This document shows positions 1 through 6,510 of a stretch of 7,941 nucleotides of DNA, piece by piece. Position 1 is the stretch's first letter, and each line of letters opens with the position of its first letter. Under the pieces are notes generated by a model. The model searched no databases, had not been told where the DNA came from, and worked only from the letters and a program-made list of their open reading frames with translations. A program made the position numbers and the translations under genes. This stretch comes from an uncultured Clostridia bacterium (lineage in GTDB: Bacteria; Bacillota; Clostridia; Oscillospirales; Acutalibacteraceae). The stretch spans positions 1 to 7,941 of the forward strand of contig CAMMKL010000096.1 of the NCBI GenBank assembly GCA_946497265.1. The letters run 5' to 3'.

Positions 1-3
1 GGC

Positions 4-54
4 AAAACCGAAAGGGCCTGCCGCCTGCGCTTCACAGGCAACAAGCCCTTTCGG
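4..54 (-). terminator. probable intrinsic terminator of the thi operon
   Basis: The arms CCGAAAGGGC (8-17) and GCCCTTTCGG (45-54) pair perfectly over 10 bp. An inner hairpin, GCCTG (23-27) with CAGGC (35-39), sits inside them. Read on the minus strand, the stem is followed by only four U residues (4-7), so it is a strong stem with a short U tract. It lies 83 bases past the thiZ stop codon, which fits the end of the thi transcript. There is no T run after the stem on the plus strand, so it is unlikely to stop plus-strand transcription. I see nothing in the remaining bases 55-137. Confidence 0.65.
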
Positions 55-137
55 CTGCTGAACATTTTTCCTTCCATTTATTGTCTAACTTTTGGGGGGC
101 ACTTCATCTTTTGCCGGGCTTTTTGTTATTAAAGCAG

Positions 138-893
138 CTAATCGTCCAGCTCCAAAAGCTGTAGAATTTGTTTTTTGTATTGGATAAATTCCGAAGAAAG
201 TGTAAATTCCCTTCCACGTGGCCGGGGCGTTTCCACAGCCAACTCGGCGGTGATTCTTCCTGGTTTTCCCGACATGATATAGATCCGGTCGGAAAGCAGG
301 ATCGCCTCGTCGATATCGTGCGTAATAAATAGCGTAGAGAGGGTGATCTGTTCCATCACATCAAGGTACCATTGATGGATCGCGCTTTTTGTGATGGTAT
401 CCAACGCGCTGAAGGGTTCATCCAACAGGGCAACGCCCTCGGAAAAAAGATAGGTTCGCAGCAGCGCAGCGCGTTGGCGCATACCGCCGGAAAGCTGGGA
501 CGGAAACTTTTTTTGCGTTCCTTCCAAGCCGAACTCAGCGAAATGGGCCTCCGCCTCGGCGCGGGCGCTTTTTTTGTCCTTACCACGAATGATCAGCGGC
601 AAGGCCACATTGTCCAGTACTGTGCGGTAAGGCAACAACAAATCCTTTTGCAGCATATAGCTGATGTGGCCAGCCTGCCCCGTGATCTCACGGCCGTTCA
701 GGGTCACGCAGCCGGCGTCCGGTTTCATCACCCCGGATAATACGTTAAACAGGGTGGTCTTTCCGGCCCCGCTGACTCCCAACAGGCAGACAATCTCCTT
801 TTCCCCCAGCTCTACCGAAACATCCTCTATGATGGTCACGCCGTCAAAGGATTTTGTAATCCCGCCGGCGCTCAGTTTTTTTATGTGTCCCAT
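138..893 (-). CDS. thiZ: ABC transporter ATP-binding protein ThiZ (thiamine precursor uptake)
   Basis: This is the cytoplasmic ATPase (251 aa) that powers the ThiXYZ importer. It carries the full ABC set: Walker A GVSGAGKTT (residues 39-47), Q-loop Gln82 in YMLQKDLLLPY, signature LSGGM (134-138), Walker B ending LLDEP (Asp158, Glu159), D-loop SALD (162-165) and H-loop His192. Length is usual for the SsuB/TauB/ThiZ group. The frame stays open upstream to 1067, but that stretch lies inside thiY. The start at 893 is chosen because GGAGGG sits six bases before it and the family N-terminus begins there. An alternative ATG at 914 overlaps the thiY stop as ATGA but has a poorer ribosome site. The substrate class is inferred from the ThiY neighbour and the upstream TPP riboswitch; the ATPase alone could equally serve taurine or sulfonate. 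Confidence 0.92.
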   Translation of the reverse strand: MGHIKKLSAGGITKSFDGVTIIEDVSVELGEKEIVCLLGVSGAGKTTLFNVLSGVMKPDAGCVTLNGREITGQAGHISYMLQKDLLLPYRTVLDNVALPLIIRGKDKKSARAEAEAHFAEFGLEGTQKKFPSQLSGGMRQRAALLRTYLFSEGVALLDEPFSALDTITKSAIHQWYLDVMEQITLSTLFITHDIDEAILLSDRIYIMSGKPGRITAELAVETPRPRGREFTLSSEFIQYKKQILQLLELDD

Positions 894-910
894 CGTAAGC
901 CCTCCAGGGG

Positions 911-1921
911 TCATTCCGGAAGATACTCGTTGGTAAAGCCTTCGTTTTCCTCCAGCGGTTTTTCTACCAAGTTGTTCTCGTTGAGCCATTGATAAAAGGC
1001 GTTCCAACGTTTCGGGTCGATGTAACCCCATTGTTCTACTTCCGCCTTGTATTGGTCTGCCAGCCACTCCTGGCTTTCATAAACAATATCCTCATCCAAA
1101 CCTTCGGCGGATTCCAGCAGGATATCGGCGGCTTCTTTGGGATTTTCAATGGCATACTCGTATCCCTTGGCGGTAGCGGCCATAAATTTCTTGGCCGTTT
1201 CCGGGTTCCGGCTTAAAAAGTCGTTGTTTGCAATGATCACAGGGGTATAATAGTCGAACACCGGATCGATATCTCGGATGGTGATATAATCGGTTTCATA
1301 CCCCTTGACCTTGGTAGCGACCCCGTCCCAAGCATAGTAGATCCAAACGGCGTCAATATTGCTTTCCAGCGCGCTGATGACATCGGTCACCGTGGAGGGG
1401 ACTAGGTTTACCTTGCTGAAATCCCCGCCGTCGGTTTCCACAATGCTTTTCAGAATCGCCTGCTCTACCGGCATATCCCATGTGGCATATGTTTTTCCTT
1501 CCAGCCCTTTGGGGGTGGTAATCCCATTCCCCTTTTTGGATACGATGCCGGAGGTATTGTGCTGGATGATGGCTGCCACCGCCGTAACGGGTAAGCCCTG
1601 GTTAAGGGCAGGGGCCAGGCTGTCCTGGAAATCCACGCCGAACTGCGCGCCTCCCGAAGCTACCAGTGCGGTAGCCCCGTCTTCCGGAGCATCGGCGATG
1701 GTCACGTCGAGCCCGGCTTCTTCGTAATATCCTAACTTCTGCGCTACAAATACGCCGGTATGGTTGGTGTTGGCGCCCCAGTCGAGCACGAAGGTAACCT
1801 TTTGTTTTTCCTGTGCGGCGGTGGAATCTGTGCCATCCGAAGCGCTATTTTGATTGCTGGAACAGGCGCCGGCGCTTAGCGCCAGCGCAGCCGCCAATAC
1901 CACAGCCAATAGTTTTTTCAC
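911..1921 (-). CDS. thiY: thiamine-precursor-binding lipoprotein ThiY (NMT1/THI5-like)
   Basis: This 336-aa extracellular substrate-binding protein captures a pyrimidine moiety of thiamine (HMP or formylaminopyrimidine in characterised ThiY proteins) and hands it to ThiX. The N-terminus is a lipoprotein signal peptide: Lys2-Lys3, a hydrophobic core at about 4-16, and Cys20 in LSAGAC. The lipobox is slightly atypical, with Ala instead of Leu/Val/Ile at -3. A Ser/Thr/Gln-rich linker (21-40) follows, then the NMT1-type fold starting VTFVLDWGANTNHTG (42-56). The segment DYYTPVIIANNDFL (223-236) is also typical of ThiY. The start is a GTG at 1921, nine bases after AGGAGG, which itself overlaps the thiX stop codon; the gap to thiX is 13 bases. 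Family membership is firm; the exact ligand is inferred from family and riboswitch context. Confidence 0.92.
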   Translation of the reverse strand: MKKLLAVVLAAALALSAGACSSNQNSASDGTDSTAAQEKQKVTFVLDWGANTNHTGVFVAQKLGYYEEAGLDVTIADAPEDGATALVASGGAQFGVDFQDSLAPALNQGLPVTAVAAIIQHNTSGIVSKKGNGITTPKGLEGKTYATWDMPVEQAILKSIVETDGGDFSKVNLVPSTVTDVISALESNIDAVWIYYAWDGVATKVKGYETDYITIRDIDPVFDYYTPVIIANNDFLSRNPETAKKFMAATAKGYEYAIENPKEAADILLESAEGLDEDIVYESQEWLADQYKAEVEQWGYIDPKRWNAFYQWLNENNLVEKPLEENEGFTNEYLPE

Positions 1922-1934
1922 TTTTTGTTTCCTC

Positions 1935-2735
1935 CTAACCCTTATCTATTCCCCGCCACTCCTGCTTTAGCGCGTTTTTGCGTTCCCACGGCATGCACAG
2001 CTTCTGCAGCAGGGAAACGCCCCACATCAAAAGAAGGCTGACGATGGCTACCAGAAAAATAACGGCGAACATTTTATCAAACGCATACGATTTTCGTACG
2101 CGGGTCATATACACGCCCAGGCCGTTGGAACCGCCCAGCCATTCGGCAATTACCGCCCCCACCACCGAATAGGAGACCGCGATGCGTAACCCGGAAAAGA
2201 AACGGCCCAATGAGGCGGGAAGCTGCACAAACCGGAAAATCTGGTTCCGGCTCGCTCCCATGGCGCGCAACAAGCTGACGGTGTCCGGATCCGCCGAAGC
2301 AAAGCCGTCGAGCAGCCCAACGGTAACCGGGAAAAAACAAACGATGACCACCAGCGTCACCTTGGGGGCTATATCATAGCCCATCCAAAGCACCAGAAGC
2401 GGCGCAATGGCAACGGTAGGGATCGTTTGGGTAAGCACCAGAACCGGGTATACGGCCTTATATAGGAAACGGAATCGGTCCATCAGAAACGCCATACAAA
2501 ATGCAAGCGCGATTCCAATGCCCAACCCCAAAAACGCTTCCCATAAAGTAGTACCGGTATGGCTCATTAAAACGGGAAAGTCCTCAAAAAAAGCTTTCAA
2601 CACTTCGATTGGAGACGGCAGCATAAAGCCCGGCACTACCCCCATCATGCACACCGCCTGCCAGACGATGAGCAATAGGGCAATCAAGGCAGCGGCGGAC
2701 GCCTTATTGGTGATGCTTCGTAACTTTCTGGTCAA
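1935..2735 (-). CDS. thiX: ABC transporter permease ThiX
   Basis: This 266-aa inner-membrane permease forms the channel of the ThiXYZ importer. About six membrane segments can be seen, near residues 14-34, 66-85, 96-118, 125-144, 184-200 and 222-243. The cytoplasmic EAA loop that docks on the ATPase is LLRAMGASRNQIFRFVQLP (155-173), followed by the usual GLRIAVSYSVVGAVIAEWLG. The only N-terminal start that keeps the basic leader and the first membrane helix is a TTG at 2735, which overlaps the upstream gene by 32 bases; GGAGGG lies about 14 bases upstream, a long spacing. Later in-frame TTG codons fall inside the first helix. The weak start and overlap suggest translational coupling to the upstream gene. 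It belongs to the BPD_transp_1 family; the specificity comes from its neighbours. Confidence 0.9.
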   Translation of the reverse strand: MTRKLRSITNKASAAALIALLLIVWQAVCMMGVVPGFMLPSPIEVLKAFFEDFPVLMSHTGTTLWEAFLGLGIGIALAFCMAFLMDRFRFLYKAVYPVLVLTQTIPTVAIAPLLVLWMGYDIAPKVTLVVIVCFFPVTVGLLDGFASADPDTVSLLRAMGASRNQIFRFVQLPASLGRFFSGLRIAVSYSVVGAVIAEWLGGSNGLGVYMTRVRKSYAFDKMFAVIFLVAIVSLLLMWGVSLLQKLCMPWERKNALKQEWRGIDKG

Positions 2736-3003
2736 TGGTGAGCACCCCGCCCTCCGGTTTAAAGCTGATTTTTACATAGGACATCACAGAAGGGCATCCC
2801 GCCTTTACCGCAATGTATTGGCAATTTTTAATGATCTCCATCAGCGCTTCGTATTCCCCTTCCACTGTGGTTTCAAAGGGGCCTACGTAGCAGGAAAGCC
2901 CCGTATCCTTAATATAGGCGATAACCTCGTCTACAATGCGGACGGTTTCTTCATCGGTTTCCACATGGGGTAATACCTGGATGGCAATGCTTGCGTTTAA
3001 CAT
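2704..3003 (-). CDS. MTH1187/YkoF-like thiamine-binding protein
   Basis: This 99-aa soluble protein has no signal peptide or membrane segment. Its features are those of the MTH1187 (thiamine-binding, formerly DUF77) family: the strand SIAIQVLPHV (5-14), then GPFETTVEGEYEALMEII (41-58), and YVKISFKPEGG (76-86). These form a ferredoxin-like fold that in related proteins (YkoF) binds thiamine or its pyrimidine part. Whether this one stores, senses or delivers the ligand is not known. The start at 3003 is preceded by AGGAG nine bases away; the frame is open upstream to 3117 but that part is the riboswitch expression platform. It is the first gene of the TPP-controlled operon and overlaps thiX, which supports a job in the same uptake pathway. 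Confidence 0.85.
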   Translation of the reverse strand: MLNASIAIQVLPHVETDEETVRIVDEVIAYIKDTGLSCYVGPFETTVEGEYEALMEIIKNCQYIAVKAGCPSVMSYVKISFKPEGGVLTIDQKVTKHHQ

Positions 3004-3057
3004 AGTCTTGCACTCCTTTTTTGTATTGGGTTCTCTAAAACCCTCATTTTTCGGCAC

Positions 3058-3083
3058 AAAAAAACGCCCGCCGGACGGCGGAC
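3058..3083 (-). terminator. riboswitch-controlled intrinsic terminator
   Basis: On the minus strand a GUCCGCC/GGCGGGC stem (7 bp with one U-G pair, GUCC loop, 3066-3083) is followed by seven U residues (3058-3064). It lies between the TPP aptamer and the first gene, so it is the likely expression platform: TPP binding should favour this hairpin and stop transcription. Confidence 0.85.
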
Positions 3084-3135
3084 ATAGCAAAGAATGCAAA
3101 ACAAGCCACAGATGCATTGCATCCGTTCCTTTTTA

Positions 3136-3221
3136 TTCCCTACGCCGGCATTATCCGGATCAGGTTAACGGGTTTCAAGCCGCAAGGCTTGCTCTCAGCC
3201 GATTCCTCAGCACCCCGATGT
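3136..3221 (-). ncRNA. TPP riboswitch (THI element) aptamer
   Basis: The minus strand contains the conserved THI blocks in order: GGGGUGC (3210-3216), CUGAGA (3193-3198), ACCC, AACCUGAUC (3158-3166) and GGAUAAUGCCGGCGUAGGG (3138-3156). The CUGAGA block binds the pyrimidine ring and the GGAUAAUGC side of the aptamer binds the pyrophosphate in known structures. A small extra hairpin, CAAGCC/GGCUUG with a four-base loop (3176-3191), sits between CUGAGA and ACCC. A terminator follows at 3058-3083, which makes this a transcriptional off switch for the MTH1187-thiXYZ operon. The outer P1 pairing is not clear by eye, so the ends are approximate. Confidence 0.96.
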
Positions 3222-3233
3222 TTTTGTACCTTA

Positions 3234-3262
3234 ATCATAATCCCTCGTGCGGATTTTGTCAA
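3234..3262 (-). promoter_or_regulatory. sigma-A promoter of the thi operon
   Basis: On the minus strand TTGACA (3257-3262), a 17-base spacer and TATGAT (3234-3239) form a near-perfect vegetative promoter. Transcription would begin at about 3227, just before the TPP aptamer. Such a strong promoter is consistent with control being left to the riboswitch. Confidence 0.9.
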
Positions 3263-3301
3263 GAAAAGAAAGAGCCTGACCAACATTTTTATAAATTCCT
3301 G

Positions 3302-3329
3302 TGTTACAAGGGCCAAAATGTGGTATACT
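3302..3329 (+). promoter_or_regulatory. extended -10 promoter of the TVP38-family gene
   Basis: TATACT (3324-3329) is preceded by TGG (3321-3323), an extended -10 element. The best -35 is a weak TGTTAC (3302-3307) with a 16-base spacer. It lies 40 bases before the start codon and diverges from the thi promoter. Confidence 0.65.
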
Positions 3330-3368
3330 AACCGTTAGAAATTGTCAAAAAACGTTGGAGGACTTGTT

Positions 3369-4151
3369 ATGAACCACTCAAAACCAACCCCCGTGGCTTC
3401 GACCGATACACAGGATGATAAGGACTATCTGCGCAGAAGGCGGATTGTAAGCGTTATTTCTCTGGTGATTTTTTCCGCCCTCGTCGTCTGGCTTACCATT
3501 GTGATCGGCAAACCATTGGTGGAACTAGCTTCCGAACCGGAAAAATTCCAGCAATGGATTGATGAAAAAGGCTTTTGGGGACGCTTTGCCTTCCTGGGAA
3601 TCCAAATACTGCAAGTGGTGGTTGCCATCATTCCCGGCGAAGTGATCGAAATCGGCGCGGGGTATGCGTTCGGCGCATGGGAAGGCACCCTGCTGTGTCT
3701 GGTCGGCGTAGCGCTGGGTTCGGCTGTTATCTATGTAATGACACGCGTTTTTGGCGTGAAAATGGTAGAAGCCTTTATTTCCCGTGAAAAAATCGCCCAG
3801 ATGAAGTACATCAAAAACGAAAAGAAGCTAAACCTTTTGATCTTCCTGATTTTTTTCATTCCCGGCACGCCGAAAGACCTGCTTACTTATTTCGTCGGAT
3901 TAACTCCCATGAAGCTTTCCACTTTTCTGATCATTTCTTCCATCGCGCGCATACCTTCCGTTCTTTCTTCCACGTTAGGAGGCCATGCCCTCGGTCAGCA
4001 GGATTACCGCATGGCAATCATTGTTTTTGTCATTACAGCGGCGGTCAGCGGAGCCGGTATGCTGCTTTATAACGCCATCGTCAAGCATAAAAACGCCAAA
4101 CATGCGGCGGAGCATCCCAAAGAGGAACCCTTGGAAAAAAAGGAATCGTAA
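3369..4151 (+). CDS. TVP38/TMEM64 family membrane protein (VTT/DedA-like)
   Basis: This 260-aa integral membrane protein has a basic cytoplasmic N-terminus (LRRRR, 21-25), a first membrane helix at about 27-47, and then a VTT (SNARE-associated) domain at about 78-208. The domain shows VVAIIPGEVIEIGAGYAFG (84-102), a second hydrophobic stretch with glycines (106-125), and FFIPGTPKDLLTYFVGLTP (162-180), the family's PGTPKD re-entrant motif. A last helix lies at about 215-236, followed by a charged, Lys/Glu-rich tail. Relatives act in lipid scrambling or flipping at membranes, but bacterial TVP38 proteins mostly lack a known substrate, so none is assigned here. The start at 3369 follows GGAGG by seven bases; a TTG at 3342 in frame would place the ribosome site inside the gene. 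No convincing terminator follows; the tRNA downstream has its own promoter. Confidence 0.9.
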   Translation: MNHSKPTPVASTDTQDDKDYLRRRRIVSVISLVIFSALVVWLTIVIGKPLVELASEPEKFQQWIDEKGFWGRFAFLGIQILQVVVAIIPGEVIEIGAGYAFGAWEGTLLCLVGVALGSAVIYVMTRVFGVKMVEAFISREKIAQMKYIKNEKKLNLLIFLIFFIPGTPKDLLTYFVGLTPMKLSTFLIISSIARIPSVLSSTLGGHALGQQDYRMAIIVFVITAAVSGAGMLLYNAIVKHKNAKHAAEHPKEEPLEKKES

Positions 4152-4213
4152 ATTGCTTCTAACTCCGTAACGAAACGTTTTCTGTTTGATTTGCAAAAAA
4201 TTAAAAATTTCTC

Positions 4214-4242
4214 TTGCATTTCTACAGAGAGTGTGCTATTAT
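4214..4242 (+). promoter_or_regulatory. promoter of the tRNA-Arg gene
   Basis: TTGCAT (4214-4219), a 17-base spacer and TATTAT (4237-4242) form a good vegetative promoter 32 bases before the tRNA. It gives the tRNA independent transcription from the TVP38 gene upstream. Confidence 0.8.
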
Positions 4243-4274
4243 ATTGGAGCACCTTCAAAAGAGGGTTGCAAAAT

Positions 4275-4351
4275 GCGCTAGTAGCTCAGCTGGATAGAGT
4301 GCTTGACTACGAATCAAGAGGTCAGGGGTTCGAGTCCCTTCTGGCGCGCCA
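4275..4351 (+). tRNA. tRNA-Arg (anticodon ACG)
   Basis: The cloverleaf is complete. The acceptor arms GCGCTAG (4275-4281) and CTGGCGC (4341-4347) pair over 7 bp, with one T-G pair. The D arm contains AGCTCAGCTGGATAGAGT. The anticodon stem CTTGA/TCAAG encloses the loop CTACGAA, giving the anticodon ACG (4309-4311). The T arm is AGGGG-TTCGAGT-CCCTT. The discriminator is G4348, and CCA (4349-4351) is encoded. Position 34 is A, so reading CGU, CGC and CGA would need deamination to inosine by TadA, as is usual for bacterial tRNA-Arg(ACG). Confidence 0.97.
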
Positions 4352-4387
4352 AACCTGTGGTGTCAATTGCGCATCACAGGTTTTTTT
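4352..4387 (+). terminator. intrinsic terminator after tRNA-Arg
   Basis: AACCTGTGGTG (4352-4362) pairs with CATCACAGGTT (4372-4382) over 11 bp, with one G-T pair and a nine-base loop, and runs into seven T residues (4381-4387). The stem begins at the base right after the encoded CCA, so the tRNA unit has no spare trailer. Confidence 0.9.
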
Positions 4388-4433
4388 GTTTTCTTTTCCC
4401 CCCTATAATACCACCGTAAAAAAAGTATCATAG

Positions 4434-4479
4434 AAAAAGCAAAGGCCCTGTCCAACCCCAGTTTGGACAGGGCCTTTGC
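4434..4479 (-). terminator. intrinsic terminator of thrS
   Basis: The arms 4439-4455 and 4463-4479 are perfect complements over 17 bp (outer GCAAAGGCCC, inner TGTCCAA), with a seven-base loop. On the minus strand the stem is followed by five U residues (4434-4438). It lies 25 bases after the thrS stop. No T run follows it on the plus strand, so it acts one way, facing the tRNA terminator. Confidence 0.93.
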
Positions 4480-4504
4480 CATAACGCTTAACTTCATTAC
4501 TGTA

Positions 4505-6445
4505 TTACTTAGCCTTGGCGGCAACCTCCAAAAGTGCACGGCTGAGGAATTCTTCCACCGGCAGAGCCCCCGCATCGCCTTCTTTGCGGGACCGCACCGA
4601 AACCGTGCCCTCTTCGGCTTCCTTATCGCCTACAATCAGCATATAAGGAATCTTCTGCATCTGGGCTTCCCGGATCTTGTAGCCGATCTTTTCGTTGCGG
4701 GTATCGTTTTCCACGCGCAGGCCGGCGTTTGCAAGCTGCTCGGTCACCTTGGCCGCATACCCGTGGTGGCGCTCGCTGATGGGCAGCACCTTGATCTGCG
4801 TCGGCATCAGCCACATCGGCAGCGCGCCCGCGTATTTTTCAATGAGCAAAGCAAGCGTACGCTCGTAGCAGCCGATGGAAGTGCGGTGGATGATGTAGGG
4901 GTTTTTCTTCTTGCCGTCGGCGTCCACATATTCCATACCGAATTTTTCCGCCAGCATCTGATCCACCTGCAAGGTAATAAGAGTGTCTTCCTTACCGAAT
5001 ACGTTCTTAATCTGGATATCCAGCTTCGGCCCATAGAAGGCCGCTTCGCCCACGCCGTCTACATAGGGGATTTCCAGATGATCCAAAATCTTACGCATGA
5101 CGCCCTGGGCCTCGTCCCACTGCTCTTGGGTACCGATGTATTTTTCCCGGTCGTTTGGGTCCCACATGGAGAAACGGTAGGAGACATCCTCGTAAAGCCC
5201 AAGGGTCTTCAGCATATAAATGGCCAACTCCAGGCAGCTTTTAAACTCCTGTTCCAACTGGCTGGGCGTGCACATCAGATGGCCTTCCGAGATGGTAAAC
5301 TGGCGCACGCGGATCAGGCCGTGCATCTCGCCGGAAGCTTCGTTTCGGAAGAGGGTGGAGGTTTCATTATAGCGCAGGGGCAGATCGCGGTAAGAACGGG
5401 GCTTATTTAGATACGCCTGGTACTGGAAAGGGCAGGTCATGGGGCGCAGTGCAAACACCTCGTCGTCTTTTTCCTCGTCGCCCAGCACAAACATGCCTTC
5501 TTTGTAGTGATCCCAGTGGCCGGAAAGCTTGTACAGGTCGCTCTTGGCCATGTAGGGGGTTTTGGTCAGCAGCCAGCCGCGCTTTTGCTCCTCGTCCTCC
5601 ACAAATCGCTGCAAAAGCTGGATGACGCGCGCGCCGTTCGGAAGCAGGATGGGCAAGCCTTGGCCAATGAGGTCACAGGTGGTGAAATAGCCAAGCTGAC
5701 GGCCCAGTACGTTGTGGTCGCGCTTTTTGGCCTCCTCCAGGCGGGTCAGATGCTCTTCGAGCAAAGAGGCCTTGGGGAACGATACGCCGTACACGCGCTG
5801 CAGCATCTTATTGTTGGCGTCGCCGCGCCAGTAAGCGCCCGTGCAGTTTGTCAGCTTCACCGCTTTCACGCAGCCGGTGCTCATCAAATGAGGTCCGGCG
5901 CACAGGTCGATAAATTCCCCCTGACGATATAAGGAGATCGGCTCGCCCTTGCCGGAATGCTCGGAAATAAGCTCCACCTTATAAGTTTGCCTTTTCTCCT
6001 CCATCAGCTTGGTTGCTTCCTCCGGGGAAAGCTCGAAGCGCTCGAGCGGCAGGTTCTCTTTGATGATTTTCTTCATCTCCGCCTCAATTTTTTGCATATC
6101 CTCAGGCGTTAAGGTACGAGGCAGGTCGAAATCATAATAAAAACCATTATCGATGGCCGGGCCGATGGCAAACACCGCGTCGGGGATCAAACGCAGAACC
6201 GCCTGCGCCAAAATATGGGAGGTAGTGTGCCAATACGCCTTCTTTCCCGCCTCGTCGTCAAAGGTGAGGATCTCCACCTTGCAGTCTTCGGTGATGGGTG
6301 TGCGCAGGTCCTTCACTTCCCCGTTGATTTTCGCAACGCACGCCGCCTTGTAAAGGCCGCCGCCCAGAGATTTGGCGATTTCCGCCACAGTGGTGCCGGA
6401 TTCATACTCCTTGACGACGTTCCCTTTCAGCTCTACCTGAACCAT
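4505..6445 (-). CDS. thrS: threonyl-tRNA synthetase
   Basis: This cytoplasmic class II synthetase (646 aa, normal length) charges tRNA-Thr with threonine. Domains in order: TGS (about 1-62); the SAD editing domain with HTTSH (His73, His77) and CAGPH (182-186), which clears mis-charged Ser-tRNA; the catalytic core (about 245-540); and the anticodon-binding domain (about 548-646). The three zinc ligands that hold threonine in the E. coli enzyme are matched by Cys338, His389 and His520. The motif 2 Arg is Arg367 (FRNE) and motif 3 contains GCYERT (525-530). The frame is open upstream to 6658, but that part is the T-box leader. The start at 6445 has AGGAG eight bases before it. It is a single-gene unit with its own promoter, T-box leader and terminator. 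Motif 2 reads TISEGH where E. coli has TQDDAH (from memory), so it belongs to a divergent ThrRS subgroup. Confidence 0.97.
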   Translation of the reverse strand: MVQVELKGNVVKEYESGTTVAEIAKSLGGGLYKAACVAKINGEVKDLRTPITEDCKVEILTFDDEAGKKAYWHTTSHILAQAVLRLIPDAVFAIGPAIDNGFYYDFDLPRTLTPEDMQKIEAEMKKIIKENLPLERFELSPEEATKLMEEKRQTYKVELISEHSGKGEPISLYRQGEFIDLCAGPHLMSTGCVKAVKLTNCTGAYWRGDANNKMLQRVYGVSFPKASLLEEHLTRLEEAKKRDHNVLGRQLGYFTTCDLIGQGLPILLPNGARVIQLLQRFVEDEEQKRGWLLTKTPYMAKSDLYKLSGHWDHYKEGMFVLGDEEKDDEVFALRPMTCPFQYQAYLNKPRSYRDLPLRYNETSTLFRNEASGEMHGLIRVRQFTISEGHLMCTPSQLEQEFKSCLELAIYMLKTLGLYEDVSYRFSMWDPNDREKYIGTQEQWDEAQGVMRKILDHLEIPYVDGVGEAAFYGPKLDIQIKNVFGKEDTLITLQVDQMLAEKFGMEYVDADGKKKNPYIIHRTSIGCYERTLALLIEKYAGALPMWLMPTQIKVLPISERHHGYAAKVTEQLANAGLRVENDTRNEKIGYKIREAQMQKIPYMLIVGDKEAEEGTVSVRSRKEGDAGALPVEEFLSRALLEVAAKAK

Positions 6446-6481
6446 GAGAAACACTCCTTTTTCAAAAATAATGAGAAAAAC

Positions 6482-6510
6482 AAAAAATCCCCGTCCCACA
6501 CGGGACGAGG
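6482..6510 (-). terminator. T-box regulated leader terminator of thrS
   Basis: On the minus strand CCUCGUCCC pairs with GGGACGGGG (9 bp, one U-G pair, GUGU loop, 6489-6510), followed by A and six U residues (6482-6487). It ends 36 bases before the thrS start. It should form when uncharged tRNA-Thr is absent and be replaced by the antiterminator, which uses the T-box sequence just upstream. Confidence 0.9.

Noticed and set aside
894..1067. Upstream extension of the thiZ frame by 58 codons
   Set aside because: It lies within thiY, shows no similarity to ABC ATPase N-termini, and the start at 893 has a strong ribosome site.
2407..2973. 188-codon plus-strand open frame opposite thiX and the MTH1187 gene
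   Set aside because: It is antisense to two well-supported genes and has no family features.
3004..3117. Upstream extension of the MTH1187 gene by 38 codons
   Set aside because: It would translate the riboswitch terminator. The ATG at 3003 is preceded by AGGAG and begins the family fold.
3111..3123. GATGCATTGCATC as a repressor operator
   Set aside because: It lies inside the transcribed riboswitch platform, where a small RNA hairpin is the simpler reading, and there is no second copy near a promoter.
3342..3368. TTG start nine codons upstream for the TVP38 gene
   Set aside because: It would put the GGAGG ribosome site inside the coding region; the ATG at 3369 is correctly spaced from it.
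4152..4213. Terminator after the TVP38 gene (AACG-AAA-CGTT near 4169-4179)
   Set aside because: The stem is only 4 bp of weak pairs and the T run is broken, so it is not a credible terminator.
4463..5410. 315-codon plus-strand open frame opposite thrS
   Set aside because: It is a mirror of the strongly supported thrS gene, with no ribosome site and no recognisable domain.
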